Positions 9,401-15,126 of a stretch of DNA of 64,000 nucleotides are shown piece after piece (positions within the stretch are counted from its first letter, which is position 1; every line of letters begins with the position of its first letter). A program made the translations under genes and the position numbers. The stretch comes from Pelomonas sp. BJYL3 (lineage in GTDB: Bacteria > Pseudomonadota > Gammaproteobacteria > Burkholderiales > Burkholderiaceae_C), in the NCBI RefSeq assembly GCF_027257975.1, contig NZ_JANZKX010000005.1, forward strand, positions 1 through 64,000, given 5' to 3'. A model generated the notes under the pieces. It was given only the letters and a program-made list of their open reading frames with translations, was not told the DNA's origin and searched no databases.

Positions 9401-10989
9401 ATCTGGTGCCTGCCGGGGCGGTGGGCGAGCTGGTCGTGGCCGGTGGCGGGGTGGCGCGCGAGTACCTGAACCTGCCGGCGCTGAGCGAGGAGCGCTTCCA
9501 GGCGGATCCGTGGGTGGCGGGTGAACGGATGTACCGCACGGGGGATCTGGCCCGCTGGCGGGAGGACGGCACGCTGGAGTTCCTGGGGCGGATCGATCTT
9601 CAGGTGAAGATCCGCGGTTTCCGGATCGAGCTGGGAGAGATCGAGGCGGCGCTGGCGGCCTGCGAAGGCGTGCGCGAGGCGGCGGTGCTGGCGCGGGAGG
9701 TGGCTGGAGACAAGAAGCTGGTGGCGTACTTCACGGGCGAGGCCGAGGCGGCCGTGCTGCGGGAGGCGCTGGCGCAGCGGCTGCCGGAGTACATGGTGCC
9801 GGCGGCGTTCGTGGGGCTGGCGGCGCTGCCCTTGACGCCCAACGGGAAGCTGGACCGCAAGGCCCTGCCGGAGCCGGAGCTGGGCGCGCCAGCGCATGAG
9901 TACGTGGCACCGCGCAACGAGGTGGAGGCGCAGCTGTGCGAGATCTGGCAGGAGGTGCTGGGCGTGGCGCAGGTGGGCGTCACCGATGACTTCTTCATGC
10001 TGGGCGGGCACTCGCTGCTGGCCATGCGCCTTGCTGCCGAGCTGGCGCATCGGGCCGGGATCACGCTGCCGGTGCGCGTGATCTTCCAGCAGCCCACGGT
10101 GGCGCAGCTGGCGCGGTTCGCGACGAGCGAGCCAAGCCAGGCGTGGAGCAACCTGCTGTGCTTCGCGCCGGGAGAGCCCGCCCGGCAGGCGCCGGTCTTC
10201 TTCGTGCACCCCGGAGAGGGAGAGGTGGACTATGTTCGGCGCCTGGCTGGGCACTTGCCGAAGGACCTTCCCGTCTACGGCCTGGCTGCCCTGGGCTTCA
10301 TGCCTGGCGAGACGCCCTTGCGCAGCGTGCCGGACATGGCCCGCGCCTACCTGGGCGCCATGCGCTCCGTGCAGCCCGAGGGACCGTACCGCCTTGCGGG
10401 CTGGTCGGCCGGCGGGACCATCGCCTACGAGATGGCGGTGCAGCTGCAGCAGGGCGGTGAATCCGTCGAGTTCCTCGGCTTGATCGACAGCGCCAGCTGC
10501 TATGCGGACCTGGCCCCGAAGCTGCCGCCGGAAACCGGCGACCCCGATCGGGACCTGGCCGCCATGCTCGACGCCGACCTGCGTCAACGGGCGCTGCCGG
10601 AGTCGCTGCAGGCGGCCCTGCACCGCCTGGCCAGCCAGGGCGATGTGGACGGCATGCTGGCCTTGTGCCGCGACGAGAGTGTCATGCCGCCGACGCTGGA
10701 TCTGCAGACCTTGCGACGCCATGCCGCGGTGCGGGCCGGGATCACGCGAGCCCTGGCTTCCTACGAGCGTCCGTTCCTGCAAGGCAGAATCTGCCTCTTT
10801 TTGGCCGACGAAGAACGCGCCAGCCCGGACCTGGGCTGGGCGGCACAGGCTGGCCTGGACCTCGCAATGGAAACGCTCCGTGGGGACCACTACAGCATCG
10901 TCGCCGAGCCCCGTGTGGGCCAGCTGGCTGAGCGCCTGGCGCGCTGCTTGCCGGCCGCGGCCTTGTCCCAGACGCAGAGAGGTTCATGA
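457..10989 (+). CDS. Three-module nonribosomal peptide synthetase with terminal thioesterase
   Basis: A 3510-residue synthetase that adds the last three residues of a peptide and releases it. Order: TubC_N-like docking domain (about 1-52), C1 (HHxxxDG at 206-212), A1 (A3 motif from 686), PCP1 (Ser1070), C2 (HHxxxDG 1256-1262), A2 (A3 motif 1737), PCP2 (Ser2138), C3 (HHxxxDG 2324-2330), A3 (A3 motif 2803), PCP3 (Ser3186), thioesterase (GWSAGG Ser3317, Asp3344, His3478). The condensation domains carry LCL-type motifs and there is no epimerisation domain. By alignment to the GrsA pocket, A2 reads D-V-Q-F-V-A-H-V-V-K, one conservative change from proline codes. A1 (DALFLGGVVK) and A3 (DVLWLGGVFK) resemble the DAFWIGGTFK valine-type pocket, so an aliphatic residue is a weak guess. 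A1 and A3 have GPVECT where A2 has the usual GPTET. The start overlaps the upstream stop. The final product is not recognisable. Confidence 0.95.
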   Translation: MPSSILQQAAQQGVHLFLKDGALGFKARPGALTAELRAAISTNKAALIELLSSRVERGTAARIERRPPGLRELPLSYAQQRLWLLDQIDGAGAQYNMPAALRLKGPLDAVAVERALTRIIERHESLRTVFVVGEGGAPQQCIRAAEGFQVQREDLSSLPPPDREAALQALLERDLARPFQLDHDWMLRALLVCLGPQDHALLVSMHHIASDGWSLGVLVNEFSALYGAFSQGMDDPLPALELQYGDYALWQRQHLDGAALQAQLDYWAEQLAGAPATHGLALDAARPQQQSFEGARLSQTLEARLVERLRGLCQAGGASLFMGLHAVFAALLARHSGETDIVMGTALANREQAEIAGLIGFFVNSVCLRSDLGGSPGLRELVERSRRMLLQAYAHQQAPFEQVVERLQPERSMAHAPLFQVILTLQNNAQGEFASRDLSIEPIEGDTTFAKYDLTLDCAELPDGGLHISWDYCTALFRAGTIERLARHFERLLRAMLDQPDRSFRQVDMLDEAERHQLIHGLNAGVRPCPTDALAHELVALQATVRPEAVALVQGAEHLSFGRLDRLANQLAHALQAHGVGRDARVAVCLPRGMAWAVSLLGIMKAGGAYVPLDPRLPPQRLAFMLEDSACSVAIVHSDHAALVERPGLQRICIDGMASLDALLGAFSEEAPDTQVLPDDLAYCVYTSGSTGRPKGTAIPHRSLLGFMRGVDYLQFDTSCVFLQAASMSWDALTLELWPALCHGGTVVVYEGDDVTPEGIAQTISSQGVNTLFLPAALFSLMVDEQLQAFAPLKQMLSGGDRVSAPHARRLKEAYPRLRIVNGYGPVECTVVASCHIVDGSEGAELPIGRPIGDRRIYLLDAEGGLAPLGAPGEITIAGGSVAREYLNLPELSASRFVPDPWFPGERMYRTGDLARWRADGILEYLGRADHQVKIRGYRIELGEIEAALASCEGVGDVAVVALGTGAQKHLVAYLTGESDADTLRAVLGQRLPAYMVPAVFMKLEALPLTSNGKLDRKALPAPDFAAAARKDYQAPRTELEQALCLIWQEVLGVERVGVTDNFFELGGHSLRATQVLSRVSQRLNLSAPVRALFEAPTVEGFALQLSQTRTPPVRRRQDRAVAPLSFAQQRLWLIDRIEQSSAHYNIPNALRLQGPLDVPALQRAFDTILARHEVLRSTLVMNEQGEPEQRVQPARGLPLAMLDLSGLPAASREAAVAQALQSQSLLPFDLGRDLMLRLHLMRLADEDHVLLLVMHHVAADGWSMEVLVQEFTTLYGAFSRQEPDPLPPLALQYGDYAQWQHEHLQGENLERLFQYWERQLHDLPLVHSLPLDFPRPAHQRFEGASVSSRLPAPTLARLKALCQQADATLFMGLHAAFGVLLARWSNARDIVLGMPIANREQPEIAPLIGFFVNTLVLRSDFSERQDFHAALAQSRRTLLEAFAHQQAPFEQLVERLRPERSMAYSPLFQVMLTLQAFAEEGGEGMPGLTISEVGGTGTTSKHDLMLTAREFEGELVLDWEYDVALFRPETIERLAESFERLAEGLVSQPQRDVFLGPLLSPEEQESLLALAPAARDGDTALQGVHQLFEARCRLQPEQPAVTFEGRTLSYAELDGRANRLARHLQVRHGVGPDVVVGVCLERSLDMVVSLLAVLKAGGAYAPLDPSYPAQRIHHVLAHAQLKTVLTQRRLVADGLVPAGSALCLDEPSLQTLLDAGPSEAPADEGLSSEHLAYVIYTSGSTGVPKGVAMPHGPLLNLLAWHQSDASGLAAAARTLQFAALGFDVAFQEVFSTLATGGQLFLVDEELRRDPVRLLAFIEAEKLQRLFLPVVALQALCEAALTDAADLTSLEDVVVAGEQLRITPAVVRFAERARLQGLHNHYGPTETHVVTALRMGLEQIRTQPLPPIGSPVANVRILILDEHGQLVPKGTVGELYVEGAALARGYYREALLTQQRFVTMPLPAHGPHDGLEQGRRLYKTGDLARWLPDGNLEFLGRSDHQVKIRGFRIELGEIEVALSACEGVREAVVLARELASQQQLVAYFVGDAQVPALREALGQRLPEYMVPSAFVALEKLPQTPNGKLDRKALPEPELGAVERAYVAPRNELEAQLCEIWQEVLGVAQVGVTDHFFELGGHSLRATQLLAKISQRLKLGAPVRALFESPTVAGLAARLQPVQALPMMRRLNRVTAPLSFAQQRLWLIDRIEGSSVHYHMPNAMRLRGVLDLQAMQRAFDTILARHEVLRTVLTANEQGEPQQHVRPAAPLPLGVVDLSGLTGAAQSQAVQHELQTQSLRPFDLSRDLMLRVRLLRLGASDHILLVVMHHIASDGWSMDVLVREFTALYGAFSANKPDPLPPLALQYGDYAQWQRETLQGEHLERLMRYWERQLAALPLVHNLPLDFPRPSEQRFEGGRVTGRLPAAVVDRLKALCQQADASLFMGLHAAFSVLLARWSKDRDIVVGMPIANREQAEIAPLIGFFVNTLVLRSDLSGTPDFMHAIGQSRQTALDAFAHQQAPFEHLVERLKPERSMAYTPLFQVMLNLQDAGGDAEEGEALQGVPLAPEEDDAAVAKFDLTLTAVEVQGELHLDWVYSTALFRPGTIQRMADSFERLVRNLVAEPRRSVFEESLLDEQEQTRLRLAFNETTRSCAGEALVHQRVEAQAAQDAERIALNWGDSRLSYGELNRRANRLAHHLMGLGVGPDVRVGLCLPRGLDWPVSLLAVLKAGGAYVPLDPRLPASRLHFMAQDAGCAVLLTHRSHSEAVVLEGAVTLCLDEMEAVLAAGPEHNPERAVSEEDLAYCVYTSGSTGQPKGVAVPHRSLLGFMSHVDYAAFDAECVTLHYSSVSWDVLTLELWPALCHGGRCVLFDGEEVSPQALARALQSGQVNTLWLTAAFFSTFVDTQLEALGGLKQLLVGGDRVSVAHVRRLRARWPQLRLVNGYGPVECTVFSACYVVPEEVDGELSIGRPIGDRRIYLLDEVGHLVPAGAVGELVVAGGGVAREYLNLPALSEERFQADPWVAGERMYRTGDLARWREDGTLEFLGRIDLQVKIRGFRIELGEIEAALAACEGVREAAVLAREVAGDKKLVAYFTGEAEAAVLREALAQRLPEYMVPAAFVGLAALPLTPNGKLDRKALPEPELGAPAHEYVAPRNEVEAQLCEIWQEVLGVAQVGVTDDFFMLGGHSLLAMRLAAELAHRAGITLPVRVIFQQPTVAQLARFATSEPSQAWSNLLCFAPGEPARQAPVFFVHPGEGEVDYVRRLAGHLPKDLPVYGLAALGFMPGETPLRSVPDMARAYLGAMRSVQPEGPYRLAGWSAGGTIAYEMAVQLQQGGESVEFLGLIDSASCYADLAPKLPPETGDPDRDLAAMLDADLRQRALPESLQAALHRLASQGDVDGMLALCRDESVMPPTLDLQTLRRHAAVRAGITRALASYERPFLQGRICLFLADEERASPDLGWAAQAGLDLAMETLRGDHYSIVAEPRVGQLAERLARCLPAAALSQTQRGS

Positions 10990-10991
10990 TC

Positions 10992-11744
10992 ATGGAGACC
11001 CGCATGAAGGCCTGGATCGTCCGCCGCCCGCAGGCCCGCGCGGCGATGCGCCTGTTCTGCTTCCCCTACGCCGGGGGCGGCGCCAGCGTCTACTCGGCAT
11101 GGCAGGAGGCCCTGGGGCCTTCGGTGGAGGTCTGTGCCATCCAGGCGCCCGGCCGGGAGAGCCGGATGGCGGAGCCGCCCATCCGCGAGATGTCGCGCTG
11201 GGTGGCAGACCTGGCGCCTGCCCTGATCGATCTGGCGCGCCTGCCTTTCGCCTTCTTCGGGCACAGCCTGGGGGCGGTCGCCGCCTTCGAGATGAGCCGC
11301 TACCTGATGCACAGAGGGCTGCCCCTGCCGAAGCTGCTCTTCGTCTCCGGCGCGGCCTCGCCCGCCAGTCGTGAGGGCAAGGGCCAGACCCATCTGCTGC
11401 CAGACGCGCAGTTCATGGAGCAGCTGGCGGAGATGGACGGCACGCCGGCAGAGGTGCTGGCCAATCGCGAGCTGATGGCCTTTCTGCTGCCCATGATCCG
11501 CGCCGACTTCGAGCTGAGCGGCTGCTACGCCTATCGACCCTCCTTGCGCTTGCCCGTTCCCATCGTGGCCTGCGCGGGAACGCATGACAGCCATGCCGAA
11601 CCCGAAAGCATGCAGCGCTGGGCCCGGGAGACGGCGGGCGACTTCCGCCTGCAGGCCTTCGAGGGCGGGCACTTCTTCCTGCATGCCCAGGGGCCGGCCC
11701 TGCGCCAGTTCGTGGCGGACGAGCTCAAGCGCCACATGCTCTGA
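10992..11744 (+). CDS. Type II thioesterase of the NRPS locus (GrsT family)
   Basis: A stand-alone alpha/beta-hydrolase thioesterase of 250 residues, the usual family size. It removes wrong or stalled acyl groups from carrier proteins of the adjacent synthetase. The N-terminal FCFPYAGGGASVYSAW stretch, the GHSLG nucleophile elbow (Ser92), Asp199 and the GGHFFL motif (His227) match GrsT/SrfAD-type editing enzymes. Start choice: an ATG at 10986 overlaps the synthetase stop (ATGA), but the GAGAGG ribosome site at 10977-10982 is only 3 bases from it and 9 bases from the ATG at 10992, so the second is preferred. It is the last gene of the NRPS run. The next gene is convergent, 23 bases away. Confidence 0.93.
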   Translation: METRMKAWIVRRPQARAAMRLFCFPYAGGGASVYSAWQEALGPSVEVCAIQAPGRESRMAEPPIREMSRWVADLAPALIDLARLPFAFFGHSLGAVAAFEMSRYLMHRGLPLPKLLFVSGAASPASREGKGQTHLLPDAQFMEQLAEMDGTPAEVLANRELMAFLLPMIRADFELSGCYAYRPSLRLPVPIVACAGTHDSHAEPESMQRWARETAGDFRLQAFEGGHFFLHAQGPALRQFVADELKRHML

Positions 11745-11767
11745 CGGCGCAAGGGGGGGCGGGCGCC

Positions 11768-12160
11768 CTAGACCTTGCGGCGCAGCGCCTTGAGGTCCGA
11801 GCGCTGACCCTTGGCCTCCAGGCGGCGCCGCTTCGAGGCGCGGGTGGGCTGGGTGGCGCGGCGCACGGCGGGCACGTGGCTCGCGGCATCGACCAGGGCC
11901 TGCAGCCGCGCCAGGGCCTCGGTCTTGTTGCGCTCCTGGCTGCGCTCGGTCTGGGCCTTGATGACGATGACGCCGTCCTGGTTCAGGCGCCGGTCCGCCA
12001 TGGCGAGCAGGCGGTCCTTCAGCCAGTCCGGCAGGGCCGAGGCCGCCACGTCGAAGCGCAGCTGCACGGCGCTGGAGACCTTGTTGACGTTCTGACCGCC
12101 CGGCCCCTGGGCACGCAGGGCCACGAACTCGACATCATCGGGACTGAGGCGCGCAGGCAT
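11768..12160 (-). CDS. arfB: Alternative ribosome-rescue factor ArfB (peptidyl-tRNA hydrolase, YaeJ)
   Basis: A codon-independent release factor that frees stalled ribosomes by hydrolysing peptidyl-tRNA. The 130-residue protein has the release-factor catalytic loop GPGGQNVNKV (GGQ near residues 20-22) in a short domain without codon-recognition domains. It ends in a basic tail (ASKRRRLEAKGQRSDLKALR) that in this family folds into the empty mRNA channel. Length and order fit E. coli ArfB (about 140 residues). It is a single gene convergent with the NRPS operon. RF1 and RF2 are ruled out by size and by the C-terminal tail. Confidence 0.95.
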   Translation of the reverse strand: MPARLSPDDVEFVALRAQGPGGQNVNKVSSAVQLRFDVAASALPDWLKDRLLAMADRRLNQDGVIVIKAQTERSQERNKTEALARLQALVDAASHVPAVRRATQPTRASKRRRLEAKGQRSDLKALRRKV

Positions 12161-12245
12161 GGGAACTGAGGGGAAGCGGGGAGGGAGGCACGGCGCCCAT
12201 GGGCACCGCAGCCCTCATTGTGCCGCCGTCACGCGGCACCCGGCC

Positions 12246-12593
12246 TCACAGCGCACTGCCATCGAAGTGATGGATGGGCAGGGCGTCCAGGTCCAGACCC
12301 TCGACGCAGCGCACATTGACCGCTGCCACCTGCTGGCCCTTGGGGTCCTGGCCCTCGCCATAGGCGTGGATGCCGCAGCGGGGGCAGAAGCGGTGCTGGA
12401 TGACGTGCTTGTTGAAGGTGTAGCGGGCCGCGGCGTCCTCGGGCGTCAGCAGCTGCAGCTGCTCGCGGGGCAGGAACCACAGCAGGGAGCCGCGGCGCTG
12501 GCACATGCTGCAGTTGCAGGCCAGGGCTTCCTTGAACTCGCCTTCGAACTCGAAGGCCACCTGGCCGCAGTGGCAGCTGGCTTTGTACTTCAT
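12246..12593 (-). CDS. GFA (glutathione-dependent formaldehyde-activating/CENP-V) family zinc protein
   Basis: A small 115-residue protein with the Mss4-like zinc fold of the GFA family. The cysteine pattern is clear: CHCG near the N-terminus (residues 8-11), CNCSMC around residues 27-32, and CPRCG in the second half before a HAYGEGQD segment. Most members have no proven activity. The family name comes from one enzyme that joins formaldehyde to glutathione. Formaldehyde metabolism genes are not nearby, so the exact substrate is unknown. It is transcribed leftward, downstream of the lipoprotein gene with a 28-base gap, so the two may be co-transcribed. Confidence 0.88.
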   Translation of the reverse strand: MKYKASCHCGQVAFEFEGEFKEALACNCSMCQRRGSLLWFLPREQLQLLTPEDAAARYTFNKHVIQHRFCPRCGIHAYGEGQDPKGQQVAAVNVRCVEGLDLDALPIHHFDGSAL

Positions 12594-12621
12594 GGGGGCT
12601 CCTTTCTTGCCGGGCTGGGGC

Positions 12622-13158
12622 TCAGGGGCTGTCGGGCGGCAGCTTGCTGATCTGCACGCTGACGATCTTCCACGCGCCCTGGCGTTTGACGTAGATGTCG
12701 ATGTAGCGGTAGTGGGTCTTGAAGACCTTGCCGTCGTAGCGGCCCGTCATGCGGGTGCGGCCGCTGAGCAGGGCCACGTCGCCGTAGAGGCGGATGTCGA
12801 AGTCCTCGACCTTGTAGGGGTCGAGCTGGAGCTTGGGGTCCAGCAGGCCTTCGAGGAAGCTGGCGCGGTCTTCCACATGACCCTCGCCGTCGATCTGGCG
12901 GAAGTCCTCGGCCATGTTGGCGGCGATGGCCTCGCGACGGCGGGCCACGATGGCCTGATCCCAGCGGTCGGCCTGGGCCTGCAGCAGGGCCCGGGTCTCG
13001 GCTTCGGAGGGCGTGGTGGCGGCCTGGGCCTGGCTGGCGGCGGAGGCGGCCTGCGGGGCGGCAGGCGGCGTCGGGGCCTGGGGGCTGCAGGCGGCCAGCA
13101 GCAGGGCGGCCAGCAGGGGTGTCGATGGGAGCGCGGAGGCGGTACGCGTCAGGCGCAT
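12622..13158 (-). CDS. Putative lipoprotein with NTF2-like (DUF4440/SnoaL-type) domain
   Basis: A 178-residue protein beginning MRLTRTASALPST, with a hydrophobic stretch ending in LLAAC, a typical lipobox, so the mature protein should be lipid-anchored at the Cys near residue 24. An Ala/Gln/Pro-rich linker follows. The rest (QADRWDQAIVARRREAIAANMAEDF through RYIDIYVKRQGAWKIVSVQISKL) is the cone-shaped NTF2-like fold of DUF4440 proteins. The ORF extends ten codons upstream, but the ATG at 13158 has a good ribosome site (CGAGGAC, 6-7 bases away) and starts a proper signal peptide. Function unknown; members include steroid isomerase-like and stress proteins. Confidence 0.82.
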   Translation of the reverse strand: MRLTRTASALPSTPLLAALLLAACSPQAPTPPAAPQAASAASQAQAATTPSEAETRALLQAQADRWDQAIVARRREAIAANMAEDFRQIDGEGHVEDRASFLEGLLDPKLQLDPYKVEDFDIRLYGDVALLSGRTRMTGRYDGKVFKTHYRYIDIYVKRQGAWKIVSVQISKLPPDSP

Positions 13159-13274
13159 GGCGGGTCCTCGTAGTGGAGGGCGCAGCATAACGCCAGGCTG
13201 GCGTGCCAGCGCAGGGTCGGAGCGAGGCTCGCTATGATCCGGGCCATCAAGCGCACCGTCCCGAGGAAAGTCCC

Positions 13275-13733
13275 ATGTCGTCCATCCAGATCCATCTTGG
13301 CCATGCCCCCTTCACGCTGGGCGCCAGCCGCGAGCAGCTGCGCGCCGCGGCCGGCACGCCGGACTCGCTGGAGACCCTGGCGGCCGAGGACGGGCTGGAG
13401 GCCATGGAGCACTGGTACTACGCCGAGCAGGGCGTGAGCGCCTCCTTCTTCGAGGCCGACGGCTGGCGCCTGGGCGAGCTGGAGTTCTCCGACGGGCGCT
13501 GGACCCTGGGCGAGGAAGCCGTGATCGGCTGCCCGGTGGACCGTCTGCCCGGCCTGGTCAAGGGCCTGAAGCTGGGCCGCCTCAAGGGTGCGCAGGCCGT
13601 GGAGGGCGGCGGCCGCTGCCATGAATGCCCGGATGCGGGCGTGGCCTTCTGGGAGGCGGGCGGCGTGGTGGCCAGCTTCAGCATCTTCCCGGCCTATGAG
13701 GAGGATGGTGAGAGCGTTCGTTGGCCAGAATGA
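13275..13733 (+). CDS. Hypothetical protein, 152 residues
   Basis: Not recognised as a named family. It starts at the ATG after a clear GAGGAAAG ribosome site (13262-13269); the frame is open further upstream without a ribosome site. The protein is acidic and soluble with no signal peptide or membrane segment. It has repeated short beta-like strands (LEFSDGRWTLG, VAFWEAGGVVASFSIF) and one close Cys pair, CHEC, near residues 113-116. It reads left to right and is divergent from the lipoprotein gene. The hairpin array begins about 70 bases after its stop. Codon use is typical of the window, which supports it being a real gene. Confidence 0.7.
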   Translation: MSSIQIHLGHAPFTLGASREQLRAAAGTPDSLETLAAEDGLEAMEHWYYAEQGVSASFFEADGWRLGELEFSDGRWTLGEEAVIGCPVDRLPGLVKGLKLGRLKGAQAVEGGGRCHECPDAGVAFWEAGGVVASFSIFPAYEEDGESVRWPE

Positions 13734-13803
13734 GGTGGGTGAGCCCCTCGCCCGGTCTTGCCACGCTGGACGCGGGCAAGTCCGGTCGGTCCCCCGGGGG
13801 GAC

Positions 13804-14190
13804 GGTGTTGTTTGCGGCTTCGAGCCGCAAACAACACCAACGGGGCCGGCTTGGGGCGGCCCGGCGCTCGGCCCGTTGGGGCTGTCGCCCCTTGCCCCCG
13901 GCTGGGAGGCATTGTTGGCGGCCTTGAGCCGCCAACAATGCCAGTGGTGCCGACTTGGGGCGGCCCGGCGCTTGGGCCCTTGGGGCTGCCGCCCCTTGCC
14001 CCCGGTTGGGAGGCACTGGTTGCAGCCTTGAGCCGCCACCAATGCCAGTGGGCCGATTGGGGCTGTCGCCCCTTGCCCCCGGTTGGGAGGCACTGTTGGC
14101 GGCCTTGAGCTGCCAACAATGCCAGTGGGGCGGACTGGGGCTGTCGCCCCTTGCCCCGGCGTTGAGCCGCCATCAAGGGCGGGCGGTGGC
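13804..14190. repeat. Tandem array of four long hairpins plus a degenerate fifth
   Basis: The 465-base gap between two convergent genes is filled by a repeat about 100 bases long. Each unit holds a long inverted repeat and a GC-rich linker. Hairpin 1 (13804-13838) has a perfect 16-bp stem with a TCG loop. Hairpin 2 (13908-13942) has a perfect 15-bp stem with a CTTGA loop. Hairpins 3 (14012-14046) and 4 (14089-14123) are the same element with a few mismatches. A decayed fifth lies near 14160-14175. The linkers repeat CTTGCCCCCGG and GGGCGGCCCGGCGC. No convincing coding frame crosses it. It may act as a bidirectional terminator or mRNA stabiliser; there is no T-run. Confidence 0.85.
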
Positions 14191-14198
14191 AGATGGCA

Positions 14199-15122
14199 TC
14201 AGATCAGGCCGGGCCAGTGCGCTGTGTGGGGCACGAAGCGGTCGAGCAGGGCTTGCTGCAGCGCCTGCGGCAGCGGCCCTTTGGCGACAGCGGCGAGGTT
14301 GCGCTTGAAGTTGTCCAGCTGCCGCGTGCCCGCGATGACGCAGTCCACACCGGGCAGCCAGGCGGCGAAACGCAAGGCCATTTCATCCCGATGCATGTCA
14401 GGGGTCAGGTCTTGCCTGAGGGCCTCGATGCCCATGGCCTGCCAGCGGTCCCAGTACTGCCCTTCGGCGAAATCACCCGGGCGATGCGCGTGGCGCCAGA
14501 TCGCGCCGGCCAGTGGTCGCTTGGCGATCACGCCCACGCCGCGTGCCGTGGCCTGTGCCAGGCGGCCGGGCACATTGGCCTGGTCGCACACGCTCACCGA
14601 GGTCTGCACGGCGCCGAACACGGGTTCGGCCAGGGCGAAGTCCAGCTCGGCGTTCTCGCCGGAATAGGCCGCCACGCGGATCTTGCCGGCGCGGCGGCAG
14701 TCGTCCAGGGCGCGGATGACCTCGCCGTGCTGCAGGATCTCCAGGGGGCAGGAATGCAGATGGGCGATGTCGATCACCTCGGTGCGCATGAGGCGCAGGG
14801 CGCGCTCCACGCCCTGCACGATGCTGTCGTAGGTCCAGTCGGGCACGCCCTCCACGCCATAGCCCAGCTTGGTCGAGAGCAGGAACTCCGAACGGCGGTG
14901 GGCCAGGTGGCGGCCCAGGCGCTCTTCCGACAGGCCGTAGGAGCGCGCCGTGTCGATCAGGGTCACGCCGAGGTCCAGCACGGCATTGAGCAGGGCCGCG
15001 GCCTCGGCCTCGCTGCTGCGCTCGTCGTTGAGGTGCATGGCGCCAAAGCCCAGGGCGCTGACTTGCAGGCCGGAGCGGCCGAAGGGGCGGAGCAGGGCAG
15101 GGCGGGGCGTCGGGGCGTTCAT
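14199..15122 (-). CDS. Aldo/keto reductase family oxidoreductase
   Basis: A 307-residue cytoplasmic NAD(P)H-dependent oxidoreductase with the (alpha/beta)8 AKR fold. The N-terminal LGFGAMH strand and the catalytic tetrad are visible: Asp57 and Tyr62 in DTARSYGLSE, Lys85 in LLSTKLGYG, and His123 in AHLHSC. The C-terminal half has the cofactor-binding GVGVIAKRPL and VIAGTRQLDNFKRN segments. Length is normal for the L-galactose dehydrogenase-like/YdhF-like AKRs. The carbonyl substrate cannot be told. It lies 4 bases downstream of the stop of the amylase gene on the same strand, so it may be the last gene of the maltose operon. It carries one copy of the 14-bp word described separately (14401-14414). 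Confidence 0.92.
   Translation of the reverse strand: MNAPTPRPALLRPFGRSGLQVSALGFGAMHLNDERSSEAEAAALLNAVLDLGVTLIDTARSYGLSEERLGRHLAHRRSEFLLSTKLGYGVEGVPDWTYDSIVQGVERALRLMRTEVIDIAHLHSCPLEILQHGEVIRALDDCRRAGKIRVAAYSGENAELDFALAEPVFGAVQTSVSVCDQANVPGRLAQATARGVGVIAKRPLAGAIWRHAHRPGDFAEGQYWDRWQAMGIEALRQDLTPDMHRDEMALRFAAWLPGVDCVIAGTRQLDNFKRNLAAVAKGPLPQALQQALLDRFVPHTAHWPGLI
14401..14414 (+). repeat. Dispersed word GGGGTCAGGTCTTG, copy 1
   Basis: Exact copy, followed by CCT as in copy 3. It lies inside the aldo/keto reductase gene, antisense to it, where it encodes Gln-Asp-Leu-Thr-Pro. Confidence 0.75.
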
Positions 15123-15126
15123 GCGT

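Noticed and set aside
7036-10890. A 1284-codon open frame antisense to the NRPS gene
   Set aside because: High GC removes stop codons from antisense frames; it has no recognisable domains and the sense strand is a perfect NRPS.
457-10989. Epimerisation or dual condensation/epimerisation domains in the NRPS
   Set aside because: The condensation domains carry LCL-type motifs (AQQRLWLL/I, HHxxSDGWS) and no extra domain fits between PCPs and the next C domain.
13588-14176. Several open frames of 110-160 codons through the hairpin array
   Set aside because: They translate the repeat itself in different phases, have no ribosome sites and match no protein family.
13804-14190. Possible CRISPR array
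   Set aside because: Only four to five units; the linkers are as similar to each other as the repeats and the units are about 100 bases, unlike repeat-spacer structure. No cas genes.
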